Below the pieces are notes generated by a model. It saw nothing but the letters and a program-made list of their open reading frames with translations. It did no database searches and had not been told where the DNA came from. DNA of 64,000 nucleotides from Actinoplanes sp. TBRC 11911 (GTDB lineage Bacteria > Actinomycetota > Actinomycetes > Mycobacteriales > Micromonosporaceae), in NCBI RefSeq assembly GCF_012933445.1, contig NZ_JABBNC010000001.1, positions 124,001 through 188,000 of the forward strand, read 5' to 3'. This document shows, piece by piece, positions 8,814-17,815 of the stretch (the stretch's first letter is position 1; every line of letters begins with the position of its first letter). A program made the translations under genes and the position numbers.

Positions 8814-9583
8814 CTACGCCTGGTTTGACGACGCCTGCTTTGCGCGTCGCCGGCATCGCCAAGCGGTTCGGCGCCCTCACCGCGCTGCGCGAGATCAACC
8901 TGGAAGTGGGCAAGGGCGAGGTGCTGGGGCTGATCGGCGACAACGGCGCCGGCAAGTCCACCCTCATCAAGATCATCTGCGGCTACCACCGGCCGGACGC
9001 TGGGCAGATCTTCGTCAACGGCGACGAAGTCGTGCTCCGCAGCGTCGATCACGCGCGCTCGCTCGGCATCGACACCGTCTATCAAGACCTCGCCCTGGTC
9101 AACGAACTGTCCGTCTACCACAACATGTTTCTCAACCGCGAGCTCGTACGCTGGCCGCTCCTGAGCAACCGCACCATGCGCCGCCGCGCCGAGGAGCACT
9201 TGAAGGACATGGGGGTGGATCTTCCGGACGTGACCGTGGAGGTCGCGAAGCTCTCCGGCGGCCAGCGGCAGGCGATCGCGGTGGCCCGGTCGGTCTACTC
9301 GGACGCCAAGGTGCTGCTGCTCGACGAGCCGCTGGCCGCGATGGGCGCCAAAGAGGGCACCATGATCCTGGACCTGATCCGGGATCTGAAGGAGCGCGGC
9401 GAGGTGTCGGTGATCATCATCGCCCACAACTACGCGCAGGTGCTCGACGTGTGCGACCGGGTGAACCTGCTGCAACACGGCGAGATCACGTTCGACAAGC
9501 GCTCCCGCGACACGTCCTTGGAGGAGCTGACCGAGCTGGTGGTGGCGGAGTATCGGGGTGGCCGCCGCCGGCGCCACAAGTAA
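8810..9583 (+). CDS. sugar ABC transporter ATP-binding protein
   Basis: 257 aa with a single ABC domain, unlike the double-domain RbsA type and like FrcA. Walker A is GDNGAGKST (about residues 43-51), signature LSGGQRQAIAVAR, Walker B VLLLDEPLAAMG, and the switch His is in IIIAHN. Starts at ATG 8810 overlapping the permease stop. It powers import of the sugar bound by the upstream lipoprotein. It is the last gene of the galM operon; a dispersed repeat follows within 140 bp. Confidence 0.94.
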   Translation: MTTPGLTTPALRVAGIAKRFGALTALREINLEVGKGEVLGLIGDNGAGKSTLIKIICGYHRPDAGQIFVNGDEVVLRSVDHARSLGIDTVYQDLALVNELSVYHNMFLNRELVRWPLLSNRTMRRRAEEHLKDMGVDLPDVTVEVAKLSGGQRQAIAVARSVYSDAKVLLLDEPLAAMGAKEGTMILDLIRDLKERGEVSVIIIAHNYAQVLDVCDRVNLLQHGEITFDKRSRDTSLEELTELVVAEYRGGRRRRHK

Positions 9584-9717
9584 CGGCGGCGCGACAGCCA
9601 GGGGCAGCGACTCCGCCAGCGGACGCGGCCGAGCAGGTTTGTCCCGTTTCGAACACCCTCCGGCGCAGGCGATGACCCTCAGCCACCCGGCCATCCGCCG
9701 TTCGGGGCGTCTGGTGT

Positions 9718-9885
9718 AGACCTTGGAGAGTTGTGGTCGATATGTGGGCGCAACTCTCCAAGGTCTCGATTCTTAGGCTTGGTCACGGCCGCCAAAGGCC
9801 GTGAAGTGGTACAAATGCTTTGTCCAGTGTGGAGGCTCGTCCACGATGCGGGTTGCCCCTCTCACAGTGCGGGATGCTTAGCCGG
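9718..9885 (-). repeat. dispersed hairpin/array repeat, copy B
   Basis: Perfect 16-bp inverted arms AGACCTTGGAGAGTTG (9718-9733) and CAACTCTCCAAGGTCT (9751-9766) close a 17-base loop that reads CGCCCACATATCGACCA on the minus strand, so the hairpin is inverted relative to copies A and C. Downstream are GTCCAGTGTGG, GTCCACGATGCGG and CTCACAGTGCGG, again about 21 bp apart. It fills the gap between the sugar operon and the LuxR gene; nothing else is seen in 9584-9994. Confidence 0.8.
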
Positions 9886-9994
9886 ATCGGCGGGCGAAAA
9901 GCGGCGAAAGTCCAGAGTGCGTCGGCGGATTCGTTCTCGACTGGGCGGGTTCATCGAAGAAGGTGATCACTCGGCTCGCGTAGAGTAGCTGAGC

Positions 9995-12313
9995 GTGACC
10001 ACCGTGGTCGGTGTGGACGGTGCCGGTCGTACGCACCGGCTACGCCAGCTCGCCACGGCCGCGAACGGGCCGGCGATCTGGTTTGCCGGAGCCCTCCCGC
10101 CGGCACCCCACGAAGATCAACTGACCATCGTGGACGACGCGCACCGCCTGGACGCGGCGACGCTGCGGCAGCTGACCGCGGCCGCCCACGGCGGGGTGCC
10201 GATGGCGATCTCCCGGCGGCCCACGATCGACCGGGCCGAGCTGGCCGATCTCGACGCGGCCGTCGCGACGGGCGGGGTGGAGTTTCTGGCCCCGCTCGAC
10301 CACGACGGGGTCGCCGTGCTGGTGGCCACGGTGACCGGCCGGCCGGTGTCCCCGGAGATCGCCGCGGAGGTGCTGGCGGCGTCGGCGGGCATGCCCGCGG
10401 TGGCGGCCGCCCTCGCGACCGCACCGCCCGGTGTCACCCCGCCCGCCCTGCTGGCCCGGGTGCAGCGGCGCTTCGCGGTGCTCGACCAGGGCGTGGTCAC
10501 CACCGCCCGGGTGCTGGCGTTGCGGCTCGACCTGGGCGACCATGTGCTCGCGGGGGCCGCGGGGCTCGAAATTGACGCGCTGGCCGCCGCGCTGCGGACG
10601 CTGCACGACGAAGGACTGCTGGTCGACGACCGGATGATCCCGGCGGTCGCCGACGCGGTGCTGCACGAGTTACCGGCCGCTTCGCGGCGACGCGTCCACG
10701 ACGCGGTGGCCGGTGCTCTAATGGCGACCGGTGCCGATCCGGTTGTCGCGGCCGGCCAGCTCCGGGCCGCCCGGGCCGCGACGCCGGCGGCCGGGGCGGT
10801 CTACCGGGCGGCCGGCGAGCGGCTGCGCTTCGCCGACCCGACGGCCGCCGCCGGCTGGTTCGACGACGCGTCGGACGCGGGTGCCGACCCAGCATCGTTG
10901 ATCGCGGGCCGGGCCGAGGCGAGCGCGCTTCTCGGCCTGCCGGTCGACGCGGACTCCCCCGGCGACGCCCGAATGACACTGGTGGCCGGGGCAGTCGCGG
11001 CGCATCAGGGCCGTGCGGCGCGGGCGGCCGAACTGCTGCTGGGCGCCGCCGCGCCGGGACCGATGCTCGCGGTCCCCTCCCTGGTAGGCGTCGGCCAGGC
11101 CGACCGGGCGAGCGAGGTTGTCCGAGCCGGGCAAGGGACACATCCGGCGGCGCTGGTCCGGTTCGCTGAGGGGGCGCTGGCGTCCGCGCAGCCGGCGGTT
11201 GCCCTGCCGCTGCTGATCGAGGCGGCCGAGGTGGTCGAGCGCGCGAACCCCGCACTCGTTCTGCCGGACACCCCGCACGCGGTCGCCGCCGTCGTCGCGG
11301 TCGCCGCCGGGGACGTCGCCTCGGCGGAGCACCTACTCACCCGCGCGCTGGCGACCCGGATCGGCGGGCCGGTCGCCGAGGAACGGCATCGGCTGCTGCT
11401 GGCGTGGGCACGGATGCGGGCCGGGCGCTATGACACCGCGCTGCACGAGCTGCGGACTCCGATCACCGCGGAGGCGCCCGGACGCGAGCGGCTGCTGCGG
11501 GCGGCGCTGGCGGCCGGTATCGCCCGCCGCCGCGGCGACATCGCCGGGTTGCGGGAGGCCTGGTCCGGCGTGGAGCCGCTGCTCGCTCGCCGGACCGTCG
11601 ATCTCTGGCAGGTTGAGGCGATCGAGGAGCTGGCGGTGGCCGCCGCCCGGCTGCGCCGGTCCGCCCGGGTCGAGCCGGTGCTCGATCTGTTGGACGGGAT
11701 CATCGCGGGGCTGGGCCGGCCGGTCACCTGGTCGGTGTCGCTGCACTGGATCCGCCTGCACATGGCGATCGGCACCGAGGACACCGACGCCGCGGGCGAG
11801 GTAGCCGGGAGGCTGGCCGAGATCGTCAAGCCGCAGGCCGGGACTGTGGGGCCGGCCGAGGCGGCCGGATCGCCCGCCGAGGTGACGGAGCGGCCGGCCG
11901 CGCAGTGGGCCGCCGCCGCGCAGTGGGCCGCCGTGCTCGACGGACGCGTCGAGCCGGAGGCGGTGCTCAGCGCCACCGAGGACCTGCACGCCGCCGAGCT
12001 GCCCTGGGAGGCCTCGCGGCTCGCCGGGCAGGCGGCGATCCGGACCGGCGATCCCACCGCCGCCCGCCGGCTGCTGGAGCGGGCCCGGGAGCTGTCCGAC
12101 CCGGACGAGACGGCGGCCGCCGGTGGGCTGTCCGAACGCGAGGTGACGGTGGCCCGGCTCGTGCTGGGTGGCAGCACCCACCGGGAGATCGGCGCGCAGC
12201 TCTACATCGCGCCCAAGACGGTCGAGCACCACGTCGCCCGGATCCGCGGCAAGCTGGGCGCGAGCACGCGCGCCGAGCTGCTGGCGATGCTCCGCGAAAT
12301 GTTCGGCGACTGA
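9995..12313 (+). CDS. large LuxR-family transcriptional regulator (LAL-like)
   Basis: 772 aa from GTG 9995. The C-terminus (about 708-765) is a LuxR/NarL helix-turn-helix with LSEREVTVARLVLGG and IAPKTVEHHVARIRGKLGA. The N-terminus starts with a degenerate P-loop, GVDGAGRT (Arg in place of the invariant Lys), and a DDAHRLD segment at the Walker B position, so ATP hydrolysis may be weak or lost. The middle is Ala-rich helical repeat, TPR-like, without annotated motifs. It stands 140 bp upstream of the iniB-like gene on the same strand and is the obvious candidate activator of that cluster. A substrate or inducer cannot be read from sequence. Confidence 0.85.
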   Translation: MTTVVGVDGAGRTHRLRQLATAANGPAIWFAGALPPAPHEDQLTIVDDAHRLDAATLRQLTAAAHGGVPMAISRRPTIDRAELADLDAAVATGGVEFLAPLDHDGVAVLVATVTGRPVSPEIAAEVLAASAGMPAVAAALATAPPGVTPPALLARVQRRFAVLDQGVVTTARVLALRLDLGDHVLAGAAGLEIDALAAALRTLHDEGLLVDDRMIPAVADAVLHELPAASRRRVHDAVAGALMATGADPVVAAGQLRAARAATPAAGAVYRAAGERLRFADPTAAAGWFDDASDAGADPASLIAGRAEASALLGLPVDADSPGDARMTLVAGAVAAHQGRAARAAELLLGAAAPGPMLAVPSLVGVGQADRASEVVRAGQGTHPAALVRFAEGALASAQPAVALPLLIEAAEVVERANPALVLPDTPHAVAAVVAVAAGDVASAEHLLTRALATRIGGPVAEERHRLLLAWARMRAGRYDTALHELRTPITAEAPGRERLLRAALAAGIARRRGDIAGLREAWSGVEPLLARRTVDLWQVEAIEELAVAAARLRRSARVEPVLDLLDGIIAGLGRPVTWSVSLHWIRLHMAIGTEDTDAAGEVAGRLAEIVKPQAGTVGPAEAAGSPAEVTERPAAQWAAAAQWAAVLDGRVEPEAVLSATEDLHAAELPWEASRLAGQAAIRTGDPTAARRLLERARELSDPDETAAAGGLSEREVTVARLVLGGSTHREIGAQLYIAPKTVEHHVARIRGKLGASTRAELLAMLREMFGD

Positions 12314-12329
12314 TATGCGACACGAGGCT

Positions 12330-12339
12330 GGGGATCCCC
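12330..12339. promoter_or_regulatory. palindrome in the iniB-like promoter region
   Basis: GGGGATCCCC, a perfect 10-bp palindrome, lies in the 140-bp gap before the iniB-like start, followed about 14 bp later by GTATACC, which could be a -10 element. It might be the binding site of the LuxR protein encoded upstream. Support is position and symmetry only. Confidence 0.25.
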
Positions 12340-12453
12340 TATCGCAGCCCGTATACCACGGGGGACACCCCGATGCCCGCACCGGGCGGTGGGTCGCACG
12401 CTGGTGCTACGTCCGGGTGAGGAACGGGACGCATGCCTAGCGAGGAGTAGATC

Positions 12454-13824
12454 ATGACCACCGACGCAACCCAGCTTCTGAAAGATTTCGTACTCAACCT
12501 GCTCACCGACCGCGAGTTCGCCAGCCGGTACGCGGAAGACCCCAACGGGACGCTGACCGCGCAGGGCGTCACCGACGTCGACCTGTCCGCGGTGGACGTG
12601 CCGGCCGTCGTCAGCGAGGCCGCCGATGAGCCCGGCGTCTCGGACGAGGCGCGCGGCGCGTTGGAGAGCTACACCAGCGGCAGCGGCGGCGGCTCGTCGA
12701 GCGGCTCGGCCAGCGGTGGCAGCGGCACGGCACCTCCCCCGCCCGCCGCGTCGTCCTCGGCCGGTACGCAGTCGGTCGACCACGTCGTCCAGCACCTCAA
12801 CTACGTCACGTACGCCACGTACGAGGGCGACGACTACATCACCCAGAACCTGGACGTCAGCTTCACCAGCGTCACCGACAACAGCCTGGACGTCGACGTG
12901 GACACCGTCTTCGGTGACGTGGACGTGGACGCGACGAACATCAGCGCCTCGGGCGACGGCGCGGTGGCGGGCGGCGGCGACGTGACCGCGGCGACCGGCG
13001 ACGGCGCGCTGGCCGGTGAGGACATCAACGTGGCGACCGGCGAGGGCTCGGTGGCGGGCGACAACGCCACGGCCGCGACCGGCGACGGCTCGGTGACCAG
13101 CACCGGTGACGGTGACGTGAACGCCGCGACCGGCGACTTCTCCAGCGTCGTCGACGGCGACGTGACCACGCTCAGCGGCGACGGCTCGCTGCTCGTGGAC
13201 GGCGACAACTTCGGTCAGGCCAACACCGGGCAGGGTGCCGTGCAGGTCGGCGACGACCTCTCCGGCGCGGTCAACACCGGCGTCAACACCGGCATCGTGG
13301 CCGACGAGCTGGACGACGCGGTGGTCGGCGACGGCAACCAGACCGCGCAGGTCGACGGCGACGTCGACGAGTCGGTCTTCAACTTCGGGGGCGGCGACGT
13401 GGCGAACCTGCCGGACGCCGAGATCACCGACAGCGCGGTCAGCTTCGGTGGCGGGGACGCCGCGAACGCCTCGAACAACGTCGCCGGCGACGGCTCGGCG
13501 ATCTCCGCGGGCGGCAACGCGACCGGCAGCTTCTCCGACGACGACACGACGATCAACGACAACGACACGACCACCACCACGACCATCAGCGACAACGACA
13601 CGACCACCACCGTCAACGACAACGACACCTCCATCAGCGACGACGACACCACGATCAGCGACGACGACACCACGGTGACCACGGTGTCCGACGACGACAC
13701 CACCACCTCGATCAGCGACGACGACACCTCCATCACCGACATCGACACCACGACGGTCTCGGACGACGACACCACCGTCACCGACGTCGAGAGCGGCGAC
13801 GACTCCAGCGTCATCGCCGGCTGA
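12454..13824 (+). CDS. IniB N-terminal-domain protein with acidic repeat tail
   Basis: 456 aa, ATG 12454 after CGAGGAG. Residues 1-55 match the IniB N-terminal domain (LLKDFVLNLLTDREFASRYAED type) known from the mycobacterial iniBAC operon. A Gly/Ser/Pro linker follows (about 70-108), then Asp/Gly-rich degenerate repeats (xGDGxxAGxxxxxATG, about 165-240) suggestive of a beta-solenoid. The tail (about 359-447) is SDDDTT(I/V) repeats. From about residue 70 to the end I see no Lys or Arg, so the chain is extremely acidic and may bind cations. No signal peptide is visible. It is followed by two dynamin-like GTPases, as in iniBAC; the molecular role of IniB itself is unknown. Confidence 0.88.
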   Translation: MTTDATQLLKDFVLNLLTDREFASRYAEDPNGTLTAQGVTDVDLSAVDVPAVVSEAADEPGVSDEARGALESYTSGSGGGSSSGSASGGSGTAPPPPAASSSAGTQSVDHVVQHLNYVTYATYEGDDYITQNLDVSFTSVTDNSLDVDVDTVFGDVDVDATNISASGDGAVAGGGDVTAATGDGALAGEDINVATGEGSVAGDNATAATGDGSVTSTGDGDVNAATGDFSSVVDGDVTTLSGDGSLLVDGDNFGQANTGQGAVQVGDDLSGAVNTGVNTGIVADELDDAVVGDGNQTAQVDGDVDESVFNFGGGDVANLPDAEITDSAVSFGGGDAANASNNVAGDGSAISAGGNATGSFSDDDTTINDNDTTTTTTISDNDTTTTVNDNDTSISDDDTTISDDDTTVTTVSDDDTTTSISDDDTSITDIDTTTVSDDDTTVTDVESGDDSSVIAG

Positions 13825-13840
13825 AGCCGAAAGCGGCATG

Positions 13841-13866
13841 GCAGCGGGCCGGACCAGGCCCGCTGC
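13841..13866 (+). terminator. intercistronic hairpin between iniB-like and first dynamin gene
   Basis: Perfect 10-bp arms GCAGCGGGCC (13841-13850) and GGCCCGCTGC (13857-13866) around a six-base loop, 17 bases after the iniB-like stop and 28 bases before the next start. No U-tract follows. It could attenuate transcription or protect the upstream message so that IniB-like protein exceeds the GTPases. Confidence 0.55.
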
Positions 13867-13894
13867 GTGGCGGCACCGATCGGAGGGGAGAGCC

Positions 13895-15679
13895 GTGACC
13901 GACGTCGTCCCGGCCGCGAAGGCGGTCGCCGTGGTGGAGCTGGGCCTGCGCGCTTGTACGGCGTACGACCGGCCGGACGCCGCCGCCCGCCTGACCGCCG
14001 CCCGCACCGCCCTGGCCGACCCGGTCCTGCACGTGGTCGTGGCCGGCGAGTTCAAGCAGGGCAAGAGCTCGCTGGTCAACGCCCTGGTCGGCGCCACGGT
14101 CTGCCCGGTCGACGACGACGTCGCCACCGCCATCCCGACCTACGTACGCCACGGCGAGCAACCGGAGGCGGCCCTGCTCGGCGAGCCCGAGTCAACCCCT
14201 CAAAAGATCCAGATTGCTGATGTACGCCGGTACGTCGTCGAAGGCAGCGAAAGCCGGCCGGAGATCACCGGTGTGGAGGTCCGCATCCCGCGCAAGATCC
14301 TCGCCGGTGGACTGGTCCTGGTGGACACTCCCGGGGTCGGCGGACTGTCCTCGCCGCACGCCGCCGCGAGCCTGGCCGCGGTGTCCATGGCCGACGCGGT
14401 GATCTTCGTGACCGGCGCCGCGCAGGAGCTCACCCGCAGCGAGGTCGACTTCCTGCAGCGGGCGCGGTCGCTGTGCCCGGTGGTGGTCTGCGTCCTCACC
14501 AAGACCGACTTCTACCCGTCCTGGCGGCAGATCCGCGACCTCAACGAGCAGCACCTCACCACGCACTGCCCGGTCCCGCTGATGCCGGTCTCGTCGACGC
14601 TGCGCTCGCGCGCGGTCAAGGCCGGCGACACCGGCCTGAACACCGAGTCCGGCTTCACCCACCTGGTCAAGTTCCTCAACGACCAGGTCGGCGGCTCGGC
14701 GGCCGACCGTCTGGCCGCCGACGCCGCCGCCGAGGTGCTCGCGCTCTGCGACCAGCTCGACGCCCATTTCGAGGCGGAACGCACGGCGCTCGCCGACCCG
14801 GAGGCGGCCGAGCGGGTGGTCCGTGATCTCACCGACGTGAAGGCCCGCGTGGACGCGCTCAAGAGCGCCGCGGCCAAGTGGAACCTGACGCTCGCCGACG
14901 GCATCGCGGACCTGACCGCCGACATCGACCACGACCTGCGCGCCCGGATCCGCACGATCATCGCCGAGGCGGACACCACCATCGAGGACTCCGACCCGGC
15001 CGACACCTGGCCGGAGATGGAACCGTGGCTGCAGGCGCGGGTGGCCGAGGAGCTGCTGGACAACTACGACCTGCTACGGCGGCGGTCGGGTGAGCTGAGC
15101 GAACGCGTGGGCCGGCATTTCCTGGAGGCGTCGAGCGCGCTGACCGCCCGGCTCGCGGTGCACGACCCGACGCCGCTCGCCGCCGTCGACGACTTCCAGC
15201 ACAAGATCGACCTGAAACGGATGCGGCTGGCCAAGCAGGCGATGGTGGCGTTGAAGAACGCGTACGGGGGCGCGCTCATGTTCATCATCCTGGGCAGCCT
15301 GGTCGGCGTCTCGCTGGGACCGATCGGCATCGGCATCGGCCTCGTGATGGGCCATCGCGGCCTCCGCGAGGAGAAGAAGCGCCAGGTGCAGAAGCGGCGC
15401 GCGGAGGCGCGCAACGCGATCCGGCGCTACTGCGACGAGGTCACCTTCGCGGCGAGCAAGGACTCGCGGGACACGCTGCGCCGGGTGCAGCGGCAGCTCC
15501 GCGACCACTACAGCGGGCTGGCCGAGGAGCTGAACCGGACCAACGCGCAGGCCCTCGCCAGCGCCTCGGAGGCGGCGAAACGCACCCAACAGGACCGCCA
15601 GCAGCGGTTGAAGGACGTCGACGCGGAGCTGACCCGGGTGCGCCAGCTGCGGCAGCGCGCCCTGGAGGTGATCGGATGA
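13895..15679 (+). CDS. dynamin-like GTPase (IniA-like)
   Basis: 594 aa from GTG 13895, which follows GGAGGGGAG. G1 is GEFKQGKSS (about 51-59), G3 DTPGVGG (about 144-150), G4 TKTD (about 202-205), all intact. Helical stalk-like segments follow. A hydrophobic hairpin (about 460-483, MFIILGSLVGVSLGPIGIGI) matches the membrane-inserting element of bacterial dynamin-like proteins, and the C-terminus is coiled-coil and basic. Bacterial dynamins of the IniA type remodel or cut membranes; that function here is by family. The stop overlaps the next GTPase start by four bases (ATGA), as expected for partners expressed together. Confidence 0.9.
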   Translation: MTDVVPAAKAVAVVELGLRACTAYDRPDAAARLTAARTALADPVLHVVVAGEFKQGKSSLVNALVGATVCPVDDDVATAIPTYVRHGEQPEAALLGEPESTPQKIQIADVRRYVVEGSESRPEITGVEVRIPRKILAGGLVLVDTPGVGGLSSPHAAASLAAVSMADAVIFVTGAAQELTRSEVDFLQRARSLCPVVVCVLTKTDFYPSWRQIRDLNEQHLTTHCPVPLMPVSSTLRSRAVKAGDTGLNTESGFTHLVKFLNDQVGGSAADRLAADAAAEVLALCDQLDAHFEAERTALADPEAAERVVRDLTDVKARVDALKSAAAKWNLTLADGIADLTADIDHDLRARIRTIIAEADTTIEDSDPADTWPEMEPWLQARVAEELLDNYDLLRRRSGELSERVGRHFLEASSALTARLAVHDPTPLAAVDDFQHKIDLKRMRLAKQAMVALKNAYGGALMFIILGSLVGVSLGPIGIGIGLVMGHRGLREEKKRQVQKRRAEARNAIRRYCDEVTFAASKDSRDTLRRVQRQLRDHYSGLAEELNRTNAQALASASEAAKRTQQDRQQRLKDVDAELTRVRQLRQRALEVIG

Positions 15680-17145
15680 GCCTGATCGACCGCACCCGGA
15701 CCGTCCTCGACCGGGGCAACGCCGTGTACCGGGGTACCGCGTTCGCGGCCCGGCTCACCGCGATCCGCGAACGCCTGGACGCGCCGCTGCGCGTGGCCGT
15801 CGCCGGCCGGGTCAAGGCCGGCAAGTCCACCCTGCTCAACGCGCTCGTCGGGGAACGGCTGGCACCGACCGACGCGGGCGAGTGCACCCGCATCGTGACC
15901 TGGTACCAGGACGGCCACACGTATCAGGTGGAGGCCACCCCGAAGGAGGGCCGGCCGCGGCCGCTGCGGTTCACCCGCGAGGACGGGGTCATCGACATCG
16001 ACCTGGGCGGGCTCAGCGCGGACGAGGTCACCCAGCTCGTGGTCACCTGGCCGGCCCGCTCGCTGCGCACGGTCACGCTGATCGACACCCCCGGCATCGG
16101 GTCGCTGTCCGAACAGGCCGTACAGCGTACATGGGGGCTTCTCGTCCCGGACGACGAGGAGACACCGGCCGACGCCGTCGTCTACCTGCTGCGCCACCTG
16201 CACGTCGGCGACGTCGAGTTCCTGCGGGCGTTCCACGACACCGAGGTGTCCCGGCCCAGCCCGGTGAACGCGATCGGGGTGCTGTCGCGCGCCGACGAGA
16301 TCGGGGCGGGCCGGCTCGACTCGATGGCCTCGGCCCGCCGGATCGCGGCCCGGCTCGGCACCGACGCGAACGTGCGGCGGCTGGTCCAGTCGGTGGTTCC
16401 GGTGGCCGGTCTGCTCGCCGAGACCGCGGTGACGCTGACCGAGGTCGAGGTCGCGCAGCTGCGCCGGGTCGCCGACCTGCCGGTGCGGCAGGCCGAGGAC
16501 CTGCTGCTGTCCGCGGACCGCTTCGCGCACGCGATGCCCGAGCTCGGCCTGACCGCGCTGGAACGCGAGGCGCTGCTGAACCGCTTCGGCCTGTTCGGGG
16601 TGCGGCTGACCAGCACGCTGCTGCGCCGCGAGGTGGCCACCACCGCCACCGACCTGTCCCGCGAACTCGGCTACCGCAGCGGGCTCAACGACCTGCGCGA
16701 GATCATCGGGTCGCTGTTCCTGGAACGCCGGGACGTGCTCAAGAGCCGCTCGGCGTTGCTGGCGCTCGCCGAGACCGCCCGTACGTGCGTACGGCCGGGA
16801 AGTGAAGGAATCTCGGCCGCCGTGGAAGAGATCATGGCGTCGGCGCACCCGTTCAACGAGTTGCGGGTGCTGTCCAGCGTGCGGGCCGGCTGGATCACCG
16901 GCAAGGCGGACACCGTGGCCGAGCTGGAACGGGTGATCGGCGGGTCGGGCAGCGCGCCCAGCGAACGGCTGCGGCTGGCGCCGGACGCGAGTGACGCCGA
17001 GCTGACCGCGGCCGCCGGTGCGGCGCTTGCCCGGTGGCAGCGGCGGGCGGAGAGCCCGATGACCCCGTACGAGATGGCGGTGGCGGCCCGCGTGGCCGTG
17101 CGTTCCTGCGAGGGCATGCTGGCCGGGCTGGAGCGGTCGCGATGA
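15676..17145 (+). CDS. second dynamin-like GTPase (IniC-like)
   Basis: 489 aa, ATG 15676 overlapping the upstream GTPase stop. G1 is GRVKAGKST (about 45-53) and G3 DTPGIGS (about 137). The G4 position reads LSRADE instead of NKxD, so guanine specificity may be changed. There is no convincing membrane hairpin, unlike the upstream protein, which suggests a soluble partner that forms heteromers with it. The arrangement (repeat protein, then two unequal dynamins) parallels mycobacterial iniB-iniA-iniC. The gene ends 5 bp from the opposing acidic-protein gene. Confidence 0.88.
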   Translation: MSLIDRTRTVLDRGNAVYRGTAFAARLTAIRERLDAPLRVAVAGRVKAGKSTLLNALVGERLAPTDAGECTRIVTWYQDGHTYQVEATPKEGRPRPLRFTREDGVIDIDLGGLSADEVTQLVVTWPARSLRTVTLIDTPGIGSLSEQAVQRTWGLLVPDDEETPADAVVYLLRHLHVGDVEFLRAFHDTEVSRPSPVNAIGVLSRADEIGAGRLDSMASARRIAARLGTDANVRRLVQSVVPVAGLLAETAVTLTEVEVAQLRRVADLPVRQAEDLLLSADRFAHAMPELGLTALEREALLNRFGLFGVRLTSTLLRREVATTATDLSRELGYRSGLNDLREIIGSLFLERRDVLKSRSALLALAETARTCVRPGSEGISAAVEEIMASAHPFNELRVLSSVRAGWITGKADTVAELERVIGGSGSAPSERLRLAPDASDAELTAAAGAALARWQRRAESPMTPYEMAVAARVAVRSCEGMLAGLERSR

Positions 17146-17150
17146 CCCGG

Positions 17151-17738
17151 TCAGCCGATGTCGTCGATGTCCGGCTCGTCGTCATCGTCGTCGAAATCGT
17201 CCGCGGCCAGCGTGGCCTCCGCGCCGATGTCGTCGGTCGTGGCGTCATCCAGATCGCTCGGGTCGAGGCCGTCCCCGTCGTCGTCGGTCACGGCGGTCTC
17301 GGTGACGGGCAGCGAGCCGGCATCCGGATAGGCGTCGTGCGCCGCGTCGGTGCCGCCGCCGGCGTCCGCACCCGCCCCGAAATCGACGTCGAGGTCGAAC
17401 CCCGGACCGGCGTCGAGAGCGGCGTGCCCGTCGGGCGCGATGTCGTCCAGGTCGCCGGCGTCGTCCCCGGCCGGCGCCGTCACCAGCAGGTCGAGCCAGC
17501 CCTCGTCGGCGGTCGTCTCGTCCGCCCCGACCGCGCTGTGCGCCGTCACGAAGGGCGCCAGATGCTCGGCGACCTCCACCGGCGCGGTGTCGGCGAAGTT
17601 GACCACCGCCTCGGCCACGAGGTCGTCCGGCAGGCCGGCGTGGCCGTGCCCGTCGAGCAGCTCGCGCGGGTCACCGCCGGCGCTTCCGGCGCCGGTCAGG
17701 TCGGCGAACACCTCGCGAAGGGGACGAGCGGATTCCAT
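17151..17738 (-). CDS. acidic hypothetical protein of the ini-like cluster
   Basis: 195 aa read leftward from ATG 17738 with AAGGTGGGG upstream. Residues 1-70 look folded (helical, PLREVFADLTG and LVAEAVVNFADTAPVEVAEHL). The rest is Asp/Ala/Gly-rich, ending in DDDDDEPDIDDIG, without a membrane segment or signal peptide. No family is recognised. It converges with the IniC-like gene (5-bp gap) and diverges from the Hsp70 gene (77-bp gap), so it shares a bidirectional promoter region with the latter. Its acidity echoes the IniB-like protein, and it may be a small partner of the Hsp70, which is inference. Confidence 0.7.
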   Translation of the reverse strand: MESARPLREVFADLTGAGSAGGDPRELLDGHGHAGLPDDLVAEAVVNFADTAPVEVAEHLAPFVTAHSAVGADETTADEGWLDLLVTAPAGDDAGDLDDIAPDGHAALDAGPGFDLDVDFGAGADAGGGTDAAHDAYPDAGSLPVTETAVTDDDGDGLDPSDLDDATTDDIGAEATLAADDFDDDDDEPDIDDIG

Positions 17739-17815
17739 GTCCCCACCTTAGAAGCGCCCGCGCCCGCCCGGCTGGGGGAAAACCCCCTTTCCACACCTAT
17801 CGATGGAGCGACCCG

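Noticed and set aside
9584-9994. A small gene between the sugar operon and LuxR
   Set aside because: Only the dispersed repeat is visible; short frames there lack ribosome sites.
12202-14133. A 643-codon minus-strand frame
   Set aside because: Antisense of the IniB-like repeats; the Asp repeats produce Val/Arg-rich nonsense without motifs.
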